From assembly GCA_947258785.1 (NCBI GenBank), contig CAMYJT010000013.1, positions 43,744 to 82,589 on the forward strand: a stretch of 38,846 nucleotides of DNA. The letters run 5' to 3'. Shown piece by piece: positions 15,693-24,500 of this stretch. The DNA is from an uncultured Gammaproteobacteria bacterium (GTDB lineage: Bacteria > Pseudomonadota > Gammaproteobacteria > Arenicellales > JAANXG01). Within the stretch, counting starts at the first letter, position 1. The number at the start of each line of letters is the position of its first letter. The position numbers and the translations under genes are program-made. The notes under the pieces are model-generated. The model had not been told where the DNA came from. It did not search any database and worked only from the letters and a program-made list of their open reading frames with translations.

Positions 15693-17476
15693 GCCGCGCC
15701 GAGGTGTTTTGGCTGAACGGGCCAGTGCTCAAGGCACGGGTGGACGGTGATTTTAAAATGAAAGAAGCGGTCTTCGTCGGTGATGACCGGCTGGCCGCCG
15801 AGGTCATCCGCTTGGACGCGGAAGCGGTCACCGTTCAAGTGTTCGAAGACACCACGGGTCTACGGCCGGGAGTCGAACTCGTCGGCAGCGGACTGCCCAT
15901 GGCGGTGGAGCTGGGTCCGGGGATGTTGGGCAACATGTTCGACGGTATACAGCGCCCTCTCGAGTCACTCGCCGTAAAGCAGGGCGACTTTGTCACGACC
16001 GGCATCAACGTGCCGGCTTTGGACCGTCAGCGCTCGTGGGAATTCCGGCCGTTGGTGCAGGTGCCGGCATCCGTTGCGGCCGGTCGAGTTCTGGGTGAGG
16101 TTCAGGAGACGCCAGACCTGACGAACCGCTTGCTGGTGCCGGCGGGAACGGGGGGCACCCTGGAGTGGGTGGCGGCGGCCGGCTCGTACCGCATCGATGA
16201 ACCGTTGGCGCGCATCCGCACGGACGGCGGCACTCAAGAAGTCGCTTTGATGACGCGATGGCCGATTCGAGTCCCACGCCCAACCCGTGCGCGACGGCCC
16301 ATTGAAGAACCGCTGCTTACCGGGCAGCGAATCATTGACACCCTGTTCCCGGTAGGTAAAGGTGGGGCCTGCGCGATGCCGGGTGGATTCGGCACCGGTA
16401 AAACGGTGCTTCAACAGACGCTCGCCAAATGGTGCGACGCTGACATCATCATTTACGTCGGCTGCGGGGAACGCGGTAATGAAATGGCCGGAGTTCTGGA
16501 GGAGTTTCCCGTATTGGACGATCCGCGCACCGGCCGCCGCTTGATCGAGCGCACTGTGTTGATTGCCAACACATCCAACATGCCGGTTGCGGCGCGTGAG
16601 GCGTCGATCTACACGGCTATTACCATTGGCGAGTACTACCGCGATCAAGGCTACCACGTTGCTTTGTTCGCCGATTCGATTTCGCGGTGGGCGGAGGCGC
16701 TGCGGGAGATTTCCGGGCGACTCGAGGAACTGCCGGCGGAGGAAGGCTACCCGGCCTACCTGCCCAGCCGTCTCGCCGAATTTTTCGAGCGCAGTGGGCG
16801 GGTCACGACCCTGGCCGGGACGGACTCCTCGTTGTCCGTGGTCGGTACCGTGTCGCCCCCGGGTGGCGACTTTTCGGAGCCGGTGACCGCACACTCGCGC
16901 CGCTACGTCAAGAATTTTTTGGCCTTGGACCGCGAACGCGCTCAGGCGCGCTTCTATCCAGCCATACACCCCTTGCAGAGCTACTCCGAATACACTATCA
17001 ATACCGCAAAATGGTGGCGGCAGCATGGCGGTGTGCGCTGGGAAGAGCGCCGGGGACGTCTGCTCGCACTGTTGCAGGAACAGGCGCGGCTCGAAAAAAT
17101 GGTCAAGATTGTCGGCCGTGACGCACTGCCGCCGTCGCAGCGCCTGGCGCTGTTTTGCGCTGAGATCATGGTGGAGGGCTTTCTGCGTCAATCCGCGTTC
17201 TCCGAAGTCGACCGCTTCTGCGCGGCCGAGAAGCAATCGGCAATGCTGGCCTTGATCGATTACTTCATCCAGCGGGCCGGGCGAGTGGTGGACCGGGGTC
17301 TCGATCCCGACGAACTGGTGGCGTTGCCGGTAGTGCGCCGCATCCAGCGCATGGGCGAGGACATCGCACACCATGAAATGGATCAGTTTGAGGCGCTGAC
17401 CAAGGAACTGGACGCGGCGCTGGACACCCTGGAGGGAAGGGGAGAGGCTCGCGATCATAGGTTGATGCCGAGATGA
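15689..17476 (+). CDS. atpA: V/A-type ATPase catalytic subunit A
   Basis: 595 residues. The Walker A loop GGFGTGKT at 232-239 (Lys238) is in the catalytic position, followed by IIYVGCGERGNEM with the catalytic glutamate and by the Walker B region HVALFADSISRWAEAL. The non-homologous insertion typical of A subunits, between the N-terminal barrel and the P-loop, is present. The length matches the family. It hydrolyses or makes ATP in the A3B3 head. Starts overlap by ATGA with E upstream and B downstream, which indicates one tightly coupled transcript. The gene is uniform and shows no frameshift. Confidence 0.97.
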   Translation: MSRAEVFWLNGPVLKARVDGDFKMKEAVFVGDDRLAAEVIRLDAEAVTVQVFEDTTGLRPGVELVGSGLPMAVELGPGMLGNMFDGIQRPLESLAVKQGDFVTTGINVPALDRQRSWEFRPLVQVPASVAAGRVLGEVQETPDLTNRLLVPAGTGGTLEWVAAAGSYRIDEPLARIRTDGGTQEVALMTRWPIRVPRPTRARRPIEEPLLTGQRIIDTLFPVGKGGACAMPGGFGTGKTVLQQTLAKWCDADIIIYVGCGERGNEMAGVLEEFPVLDDPRTGRRLIERTVLIANTSNMPVAAREASIYTAITIGEYYRDQGYHVALFADSISRWAEALREISGRLEELPAEEGYPAYLPSRLAEFFERSGRVTTLAGTDSSLSVVGTVSPPGGDFSEPVTAHSRRYVKNFLALDRERAQARFYPAIHPLQSYSEYTINTAKWWRQHGGVRWEERRGRLLALLQEQARLEKMVKIVGRDALPPSQRLALFCAEIMVEGFLRQSAFSEVDRFCAAEKQSAMLALIDYFIQRAGRVVDRGLDPDELVALPVVRRIQRMGEDIAHHEMDQFEALTKELDAALDTLEGRGEARDHRLMPR

Positions 17477-18804
17477 TTGATCCGAAGCGATATCTGTTGT
17501 CCACCGGAGTGGCGAGTATCCAGGGACCCTTGGTGTTCGTTCGCAACACCACGGGCGTCGGCCTCTTCGAACGCGTGCAGATCATGACTCAGGAAGACGC
17601 ACCCCGTTTGGGCAGGGTGGTGTCCATCGCGGATGACAAGGTCGTGGTGGAAGTGTTTCAGGGGACCGAAGGATTGTCGCTGGGTGGAAGTCGGATTCGA
17701 TTCCTGTCGGAACCGATTGTGCTCGATGTCGGACCGTCGATGTTAGGCCGGGTTTACAATGGGGTCGGCGACCCCATCGACGGGGGTCCCAGAATCATTC
17801 CGCAGCGCCGGCCGCACATCGACGGGCTTGCGATCAATCCGGTGCGACGGGATGTGCCGAGAGAATTCATTGAGACCGGAGTGTCTTCGATAGACGCGCT
17901 GAATTCGCTGGTTCGCGGTCAGAAGCTGCCGATTTTTTCGGGCAGCGGACTCAGCCACGATCGGCTCGCCTCGAACGTCGCCCGATTCGCACGACTGCGC
18001 GGGGCGCGGGCGGAGGAATTTGCGGTGGTGTTCGCCGCCATCGGTGTCACCTTTGATACGGCGGAGCAGTTCCGGCGCGAGATGAACGAATTCGGCGCCC
18101 TCGGCCGCATTGCATTGTTCTTGAACCTGGCCAGCGATCCCAGCGCTGAAAGACTGGTGACGCCGAGAGTCGCACTTACCGCTGCCGAGTACCTGGCGTA
18201 CGAGGAAGGTCACGGGGAGGTACCGAGTCGCAAGGGCTATCCGGGGTACATGTATTCGGATCTGGCCGCTATCTATGAGCGGGCCGGGCGGATCATGGGC
18301 CGGCCCGGTTCGATCACCCAAATGCCGATACTGACCATGCCCAACGACGACATTACCCACCCGATTCCGGACTTATCGGGTTACATCACTGAGGGCCAGA
18401 TCGTTCTCGATCGCGATCTGGAGCGGCGCGGTATTTTTCCGCCGATCAAACTGCTGCCGTGTCTGTCCCGGCTTATGAACCACGGCATCGGGGACGGCAT
18501 GACTCACCGGGATCATCCAGCGTTTGCGCAACAGCTGTACTCCTCGTACGCCCAGGCCCACCGTCTCAAGCTGCTGTCCAGCGTCGTCGGCGAGGAGGGA
18601 TTGTCGGATGCGGACCGTCAGCTGTTACATTTCGGAGACCGTATGGACGATGAATTCATTCGTCAGGATGACCAGCGCCGCAGCCTGGAAGACACCTTCG
18701 ATATCGGCTGGCGATTGCTCGCCGAGCTGCCGGATGAAAGCCTGATCCGGCTGTCTGACGAGCAGATCACCGAACATGTTGCCGCGCATCGCCATGAGCA
18801 GTGA
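17473..18804 (+). CDS. atpB: V/A-type ATPase subunit B (non-catalytic)
   Basis: 443 residues. It lacks a Walker A loop, having IFSGSGLSHDRLASNVA at the corresponding place, as non-catalytic B subunits do. LDVGPSMLGRVYNGVGDPIDGGP, EGHGEVPSRKGYPGYMYSDLA and GSITQMPILTMPNDDITHPIPDLSGYIT are the conserved B-subunit segments. It alternates with A in the head. The ATGA overlap with A keeps the pair in fixed proportion. The B stop lies inside the start region of D. Length is slightly less than the 460-470 typical of the family; nothing essential is visibly missing. Confidence 0.96.
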   Translation: MIDPKRYLLSTGVASIQGPLVFVRNTTGVGLFERVQIMTQEDAPRLGRVVSIADDKVVVEVFQGTEGLSLGGSRIRFLSEPIVLDVGPSMLGRVYNGVGDPIDGGPRIIPQRRPHIDGLAINPVRRDVPREFIETGVSSIDALNSLVRGQKLPIFSGSGLSHDRLASNVARFARLRGARAEEFAVVFAAIGVTFDTAEQFRREMNEFGALGRIALFLNLASDPSAERLVTPRVALTAAEYLAYEEGHGEVPSRKGYPGYMYSDLAAIYERAGRIMGRPGSITQMPILTMPNDDITHPIPDLSGYITEGQIVLDRDLERRGIFPPIKLLPCLSRLMNHGIGDGMTHRDHPAFAQQLYSSYAQAHRLKLLSSVVGEEGLSDADRQLLHFGDRMDDEFIRQDDQRRSLEDTFDIGWRLLAELPDESLIRLSDEQITEHVAAHRHEQ

Positions 18805-19417
18805 GGGCGTATCAAAGACGGAATTACTCGAGCACCGCCACGAGCGTGATCTCATGCAGGAGGGCAAGTCCGTTCTGGAGGAGCGGCGGGACCTGCTGGC
18901 GCACTTGATACTGGCGCAGACAGCACGCGCGGAGGAATTGATGGATGAGCGGGACGAGATCTTCCAGTTGACGCGCGAGCACGTCCGCGCCGCGATCATG
19001 CGGCACGGCATCCAGGGTCTCACGCGGTTTGCCGCCACCGGGTCGGGCGGGATGGAATCGGCATGGCTGGTCAGCAATCGTTTGGGTGTTCATTGGCTGG
19101 AGCCCACGGAATCGCCGACGCCCACCCCACGTGAGCTGCCGGATTCGTGGGAAGTTTCTTTGGAGCTCGAGGCGTCCCTGGCGCTGGTACACGGTCTATT
19201 CCGGGTCCTCACCGAGTTGGCGGGAGTCGAAACCAATTTGTTGCGTCTGATTACGGCGTTTCGGACAACCCAACGCCGCGTCAACGCCCTCGACCACGTG
19301 CTGTTGCCCCAAGTGAGTCAAACCATACGGCGCATGGAGGAGACTATGGACGAAATGGAGCGGGATGACCTGGTTCGATCCCTGCTGATCAAGCGCCGGC
19401 AGGCAGTAATGGGCTAA
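18794..19417 (+). CDS. V/A-type ATPase subunit D (central rotor axle)
   Basis: 207 residues from ATG 18794; ATG 18776 would give 213 and a longer overlap with subunit B. Two long helices at both ends (KTELLEHRHERDLMQEGKS and LLIKRRQ) flank a short middle, which is the coiled-coil hairpin of the rotor. The pattern of Leu and Arg spacing in LITAFRTTQRRVNALDHVLLPQ is the family signature near the C-terminus. Its stop codon (TAA at 19415-19417) is also the first three bases of an inverted repeat that opens the gene-poor stretch downstream. Confidence 0.9.
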   Translation: MSSEGVSKTELLEHRHERDLMQEGKSVLEERRDLLAHLILAQTARAEELMDERDEIFQLTREHVRAAIMRHGIQGLTRFAATGSGGMESAWLVSNRLGVHWLEPTESPTPTPRELPDSWEVSLELEASLALVHGLFRVLTELAGVETNLLRLITAFRTTQRRVNALDHVLLPQVSQTIRRMEETMDEMERDDLVRSLLIKRRQAVMG

Positions 19418-19663
19418 CCTGCATATTGCACCAAGGCGGCGAAATAATGGTGTATCAAGTTGATTGTGTTCAATGATTCGGTCTTAGTTGATTCGTACAG
19501 TTTGTGCTTCTGCAATCGCCTATCCCGGCTCTGGCTCGATCTCGAATGTCTGCACTTGCGCTTCACTCAACCCATAGCTCGCCATGGGTTTCGTTCCAGC
19601 GCGGCGTACAGACGCCCGATCTCTTCGCCAGCTTCCGGGATCCTTGGTGCAATATGCAGGTTA
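19415..19663. repeat. stretch bounded by 22-bp perfect inverted repeats, candidate small mobile element remnant
   Basis: TAACCTGCATATTGCACCAA followed by GG at 19415-19436 recurs in exact reverse complement at 19642-19663, giving a unit of about 249 bases. A shorter related piece, GCGGGCTAACCC, is at 19758-19769. The left end coincides with the stop codon of the subunit D gene. No convincing transposase is encoded; a minus-strand reading holds only two short open pieces that could be remnants in different frames. A miniature inverted-repeat element or the two ends of a deleted insertion sequence are both possible. The whole gap 19418-19779 holds no other gene I can support. Confidence 0.5.
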
Positions 19664-19770
19664 ACCCGCATTCTCCGGTTTCTGTTTTTCATCGGCCCGG
19701 TAAGAGCGCTCAGTTACACGAGTCCTGCGTCAACATACAGGATCCTGATGGGACATGCGGGCTAACCCGA

Positions 19771-19792
19771 CGCGACGCTTCAGCGCGTCGCG
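19771..19792 (-). terminator. hairpin at the end of the protease gene
   Basis: CGCGACGC and GCGTCGCG form an 8-bp perfect stem around a 6-base loop, overlapping the TGA stop of the minus-strand protease gene. There is no clear U-tract after it, so its role as an intrinsic terminator is uncertain. Confidence 0.35.
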
Positions 19793-21330
19793 ATGCTGTC
19801 GATCTGCGCGACGTTCGTGGTCTGATGTTCGCCGGGTTCGGTGTGTGTACGGCTGGTCTCCGCGATGGCGGGTGGCTGCTCGGCGACGGTGCGGGCGGGC
19901 AACACTTTGTGAAACTGCGTCGCCTGGCGCAGCAGGGGTTCCTCGAGATTCATCGGACTGACTCTCGCCCAGGTCTCGATCTCCAACAGCAACGGATCCT
20001 GTCCTGCTGAGGCCGTGGCGGCGAGCGTATCCAGTATTTCAATACTGTCGATGGGGTGGTATGTCCCTTTGTGGACAGCGCCGGTTATGGTCTTGACGTC
20101 CAACTGGACCGGAAACACGAGTCCGCCGGTACTCACGATGGTTTTTTGCGAGCTGGCAATATAGGCCATGTGGGCCGGACTGAGACTTTTGACCTGCGTA
20201 ATAACCGGATGTTGATACTCGCCCTTGATCGGATCCTCCTCGGTCCACATTTCGAGTGCCAGTCCTAAAAACCCGTCGTAGTGTTCGGCGCTCGGGGCTT
20301 CTTTGTCCCGCCAGCCATCCGCCAGAGTGATGTCCGTGGATCGAGCGCTGCCGTCTCTGATGAAGTGAATTGTTAACGTCTCACCGGGCCGGCGGGCGTT
20401 AATCAGCCGGATTGCCTGGTTGGCGCTGACCACGGGGATGTCGTCCAGCTGATATATGACGTCATGGGCAATCAGCTTGTCTGCAATGGGGCTCTCCTCG
20501 GGCATTTCGGTCAACACCAGAGCGGCGTGACCGTCCGGGACGTGGAACACCGCCGCCTCGTCGATTGACAGCTCGGTAATCAAACCGCTCAATCCCGCAT
20601 TACCCCAACTCGGTGGACCGTTGGATAGCGAAGTGGCTTCCTGTTTGACCAAATTGATGGGCAGGGCGTAACCGATGCCCGTGCTCTTCCCCTGTTGATT
20701 GAACACGACCGCTGTATTCATGCCGATTACTTTCCCGCTATCGTTGAACAGGGCTCCGCCCGAGTTGCCTCGATTGATCGTGGCGTCGGTCTGTAAATAA
20801 CCGATACCGCCGTTGGCGATACGCTTGGTGTGGGATAGGATTCCACGGCTGATCGAGTCCGGATTCAATCCGAGGGGATTTCCGACGGCGTACACTTCAT
20901 CGCCCGAGTGCAGAGTATCGGAATCGCCCAGCCGGGCTTCGGACAGGCCGTCGCAACTTTGCATTCGCAGGACAGCGATGTCCGAGCGTGGACTGGAATT
21001 GAACACTTTCGCGGGGATGCCGGACGTGGCTGACCACCGCCTGGGATGGATTTCAATGATGGCTGCATTGGCCACTACGTGGTGATTGGTCCACACTTCG
21101 CAGTTCCGCTTGGAAACAAGAAAGCCCGAGCCTACCGCAGGCTCCCAGACTGAATCGCCCACTGCGTCGATGCGCACATGAGAGATGGTTTTTATCGACA
21201 CCGAGGCGTCCAGCATCGACTCGGTGTTCATGGGCGGGCGGATCTGATACCAGTAAACGCTTAATGGCACGACTGCAACCAGTATGGCGAACAAACCGGT
21301 TCGTCGTGGTGCTTTCGTCTGCTTGGCCAT
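19780..21330 (-). CDS. HtrA/DegP-like S1C serine protease with membrane anchor and PDZ domain
   Basis: 516 residues. An N-terminal hydrophobic segment at 12-28 without an obvious cleavage site probably anchors it, with the rest in the periplasm. The chymotrypsin-like domain (about 40-225) has the complete triad: His84 in TNHHVV, Asp117 in SDIAVL and Ser190 in RGNSGGAL. Cysteines 77 and 126 could form a disulfide. A PDZ domain follows at about 240-330. The last 180 residues do not look like a second PDZ and I do not recognise them; they end in a low-complexity hydrophilic tail. It probably cleaves misfolded envelope proteins. It is flanked by gene-poor gaps and is apparently monocistronic. Confidence 0.87.
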   Translation of the reverse strand: MAKQTKAPRRTGLFAILVAVVPLSVYWYQIRPPMNTESMLDASVSIKTISHVRIDAVGDSVWEPAVGSGFLVSKRNCEVWTNHHVVANAAIIEIHPRRWSATSGIPAKVFNSSPRSDIAVLRMQSCDGLSEARLGDSDTLHSGDEVYAVGNPLGLNPDSISRGILSHTKRIANGGIGYLQTDATINRGNSGGALFNDSGKVIGMNTAVVFNQQGKSTGIGYALPINLVKQEATSLSNGPPSWGNAGLSGLITELSIDEAAVFHVPDGHAALVLTEMPEESPIADKLIAHDVIYQLDDIPVVSANQAIRLINARRPGETLTIHFIRDGSARSTDITLADGWRDKEAPSAEHYDGFLGLALEMWTEEDPIKGEYQHPVITQVKSLSPAHMAYIASSQKTIVSTGGLVFPVQLDVKTITGAVHKGTYHPIDSIEILDTLAATASAGQDPLLLEIETWARVSPMNLEEPLLRQATQFHKVLPARTVAEQPPAIAETSRTHTEPGEHQTTNVAQIDSIATR

Positions 21331-21595
21331 GGTGTTTTCCGCCCGGCAACACAGGCATCCATTGCCCGGGCAGCCCTTTGTATATCGACACGTCTCGGCT
21401 TACACACGTTGATTTCAGCGCCCGCGCGAGTCCCGATGTTGCCGATGTCTTCGGCGGTTCCGGCTCAGGTGAGCGCCCCTATTCTAAGTTTAGCCTACGC
21501 CGATGAAATTACCGCTTGGAAATCCCGGTCCGGGGCGTTGATCTCCCCAATCCGCTCTGGAGGTGACAGTCGTGGGCCGGGGGACGGACAGGTTC

Positions 21596-24500
21596 CTAGC
21601 GGATTGGTGTAACGGCGTGCAGTGTGCGTGGCGAGATCAACTCGGAGATAGGTCTTGGTTGGCCAATGCCGTAGCCTTGGGCGTAATCCACACCAAGCCG
21701 CTGCAGCTCACTCAATATGAGGGGGTTCTCGACGAACTCAGCGATGGTCTGCTTACCCATTACGCGGCCGATCTCGTTAATCGATTTCACCATTGCCAGC
21801 GCGATGGGGTCATCGACGATATCGCGGACAAACATGCCGTCTATTTTTAAAAAATCAACGGGCAGGTTCTTGAGGTAAGCGAACGAGGACAGACCGCTGC
21901 CGAAGTCGTCCAGGGCGAAACGGCACCCACGCTGTTTAAGGATCTTGATAAAGTGATTGGCGCTGTCCAGGTTTGCGATCGCCGCGGTTTCCGTAATCTC
22001 GAAACATATCTTCTCCGCTACGATACTGCGATGGTCGAGCTGTTCGATAATGAACCGCAGGAACTCCTTGTCGCCAAGGGAATGCCCGGACAGATTAATG
22101 GAGCAGAGGAACAGCTCGTGGTGGTGACGTGGATGCTCATTCAACCACGCCAACGCCGTTTCTATCACCCATCGGTCCACCCTTACTGCGAGATTATAGC
22201 GTTCGGCGGCGGACAGAAAGACATCCGGCGGCACGACCTCGCCGTGCTTATCGCGCATTCGGATCAGCAACTCGTAGTGTTGACCGATCCTTCGCGTCTC
22301 GTCCAACGGCACAATGGGCTGGGCGACCAGATAGAACAGGTCTTCTTCGAACGCCACGTTGATCATTGATACGAGCTGCATCTCTCCATGACGTTTGACG
22401 AACTCGCTGTCCGTTTCGTGGTAGACGTGAATGCGATTACGGCCGGCGTCTTTCGCTGCGTAACAGGCGGCGTCGGCCAGGCTCAGTAAGCCGGTTACCG
22501 ATTGACCGGTTCGGTTGATGGGGACCAGGCCGATACTGACGCCGATGGCGAATATTTTTTCTTCCCAGACGAAGCGAAACGCGCGAATCACGTTCTGCAG
22601 AGTTTCGGCGATAGACTCGGCCTGTTGAAGTGAGCAGCCTTCCAAAATTACCCCGAACTCGTCCCCTCCCAATCTGGCAAGAATGTCCCGTTTTCTAATT
22701 TTTTCCTTGAGCACCTTACCGAGTTGCCGCAGCAATTCGTCGCCGGCCACGTGACCGCAGATGTCATTGATTACCTTGAATTGATCCAAATCGAGATAGC
22801 AGAGCGCGTGCTCCAACTCGCCTTCGTTGGCACTGTCCAACAGTTTCGTCAAGCGATTTTCGAATTCACGGCGGTTCACCAGTCCGGTCAAGGAATCATG
22901 ACTCGCTTGATAAGCAAGCTCCTGGGACAACTTATGCGATTCGGTGATGTCCTCGCAGACCACGAGCACGACCTGCTGATCGTCCACATCTTGAGTCGAG
23001 CGCGCCGTATAACGCAAGCGTAACAAGGTGCCGTCGTTGTGGTGGACTCGAGTCTCACAGCGGTGTACGCCGTCCGGGTCACTCGTAATAGTCCTGATGT
23101 ACTGATCGATAACGCCCCGGTCTCCTTCGTGAACGATTTGGGTCAGCGGGGTCCCGATCAATTGCGAAACCGCATAGCCAAGCTGTTTGGCGCCGAACAG
23201 GTTGACCGACACGATGGCCCCGTCAGGAAGGACCGTGAAGTACATGGACGGATTGTCGTCGTACAGCGCTCGGTAGCGCTTCCGGCTTGCCTCCAGGGCC
23301 TTTTCGACCCAACGCTGATCGGTAATGTCGGAACCGGTCCCGCGATAACCGAGAAACTGTCCTTCCTGGTTGAACAGCGGCTTGCCGCTGATCTTCAGGT
23401 ACCGCGTTCCCTGCGGCAGCCTCATCTCGTAGACGAAGTCGCGGAACGCGCGCTGGGCCTTGAGGTCGGCGAGATGCTGTTGGCGCGCCACCCCATCCCA
23501 GTTGCCATTCATGAGTTCGTCCCGAGTTTTACCGACAAAAAATTCAGCAGGGATTCCGGTTGCCTGTTCAATGCGGCCGGAAAAGTACGTGAAGCGGAGA
23601 TCGGGGCCCATCTCCCAGATCCAGTCGGATACGGCGTCGGTAACGTCCCGCAGGCGTTCCTCGCTCTCCCGCAAGGCATCTTCCACCTTTCGTTGCTCGG
23701 TTATGTCACGGCCATCGACCACTACACCGATAACTGAGCCGCTGGTGTCGATGTATGGATCGTAGTAGATGTGCATGAATCTCCGTCCATACACCGGGTA
23801 GTCGAACCAGGTCTGAAAATTTACGTGTTCGCCAGCCAGGCAGCGATCGAGATTGGGTTTGTACATGGTTTGGAAAACTGCTTCGCTCACCAGCTCGGAA
23901 ACGTGATGACCGACGATCTGTTCTTTGGTCTTCCCGAAAGCTTCGAGATAGGTGGCATTGACCGCTCGGTACACGTATTGTGAATCGATGAACGACATAA
24001 AATCCGACGTCGCGGAGACGATGCGTTCGTATTGCTGCAACGCTTCCACCGCACGGTTGCGCTGGGTGACGTCGATGACCGTACTTTGGATGGCCGGTTG
24101 GCCGTTCCAGTCCACCGTACGGACAACATTTTGCAGACAAACCAGACTCCCGTCCTTCCGGACCGCTTCGTATTCGTACTGTGTCGGGGCATTTCTCCCG
24201 CGCATGCGCTTCTCGGTATAACGCTGCAGGCGCTCACGCTCGTGTGGAGCGACACAAGGATCTATCTTTTCCATTGCCAATATTTCGTCCGGTGACGTAT
24301 ACCCGAGCATGGCGGCGAAACTCTGGTTCACAAACAGCGGTTTGCGCCACTGATCGATGAGAATGCCCTCAATGGATCCCTCGATCAGGTTGCGGAACCG
24401 TTCCTCGCTGTTCTTGAGATTTTCTTCTATGCGCTGCCGGGTGCGGATGTGCCAGACGAGGAAGCTAATCAGGCCGACCAGCGATACGATGATGATCAGC

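Noticed and set aside
15965..17458. 497-residue open frame on the minus strand
   Set aside because: It lies wholly antisense to the V-ATPase subunit A gene, whose motifs and operon position are clear. Arg/Gln/His-rich translation is typical of a shadow frame in GC-rich DNA.
19460..19473. TTGATTGTGTTCAA, one mismatch from the FNR consensus
   Set aside because: It lies inside the inverted-repeat unit, downstream of gene ends on both sides, with no promoter to control.
19504..20010. 168-residue plus-strand open frame in the gap after the V-ATPase genes
   Set aside because: Overlaps the protease gene end and the inverted-repeat unit, and shows no domain or ribosome-binding site.
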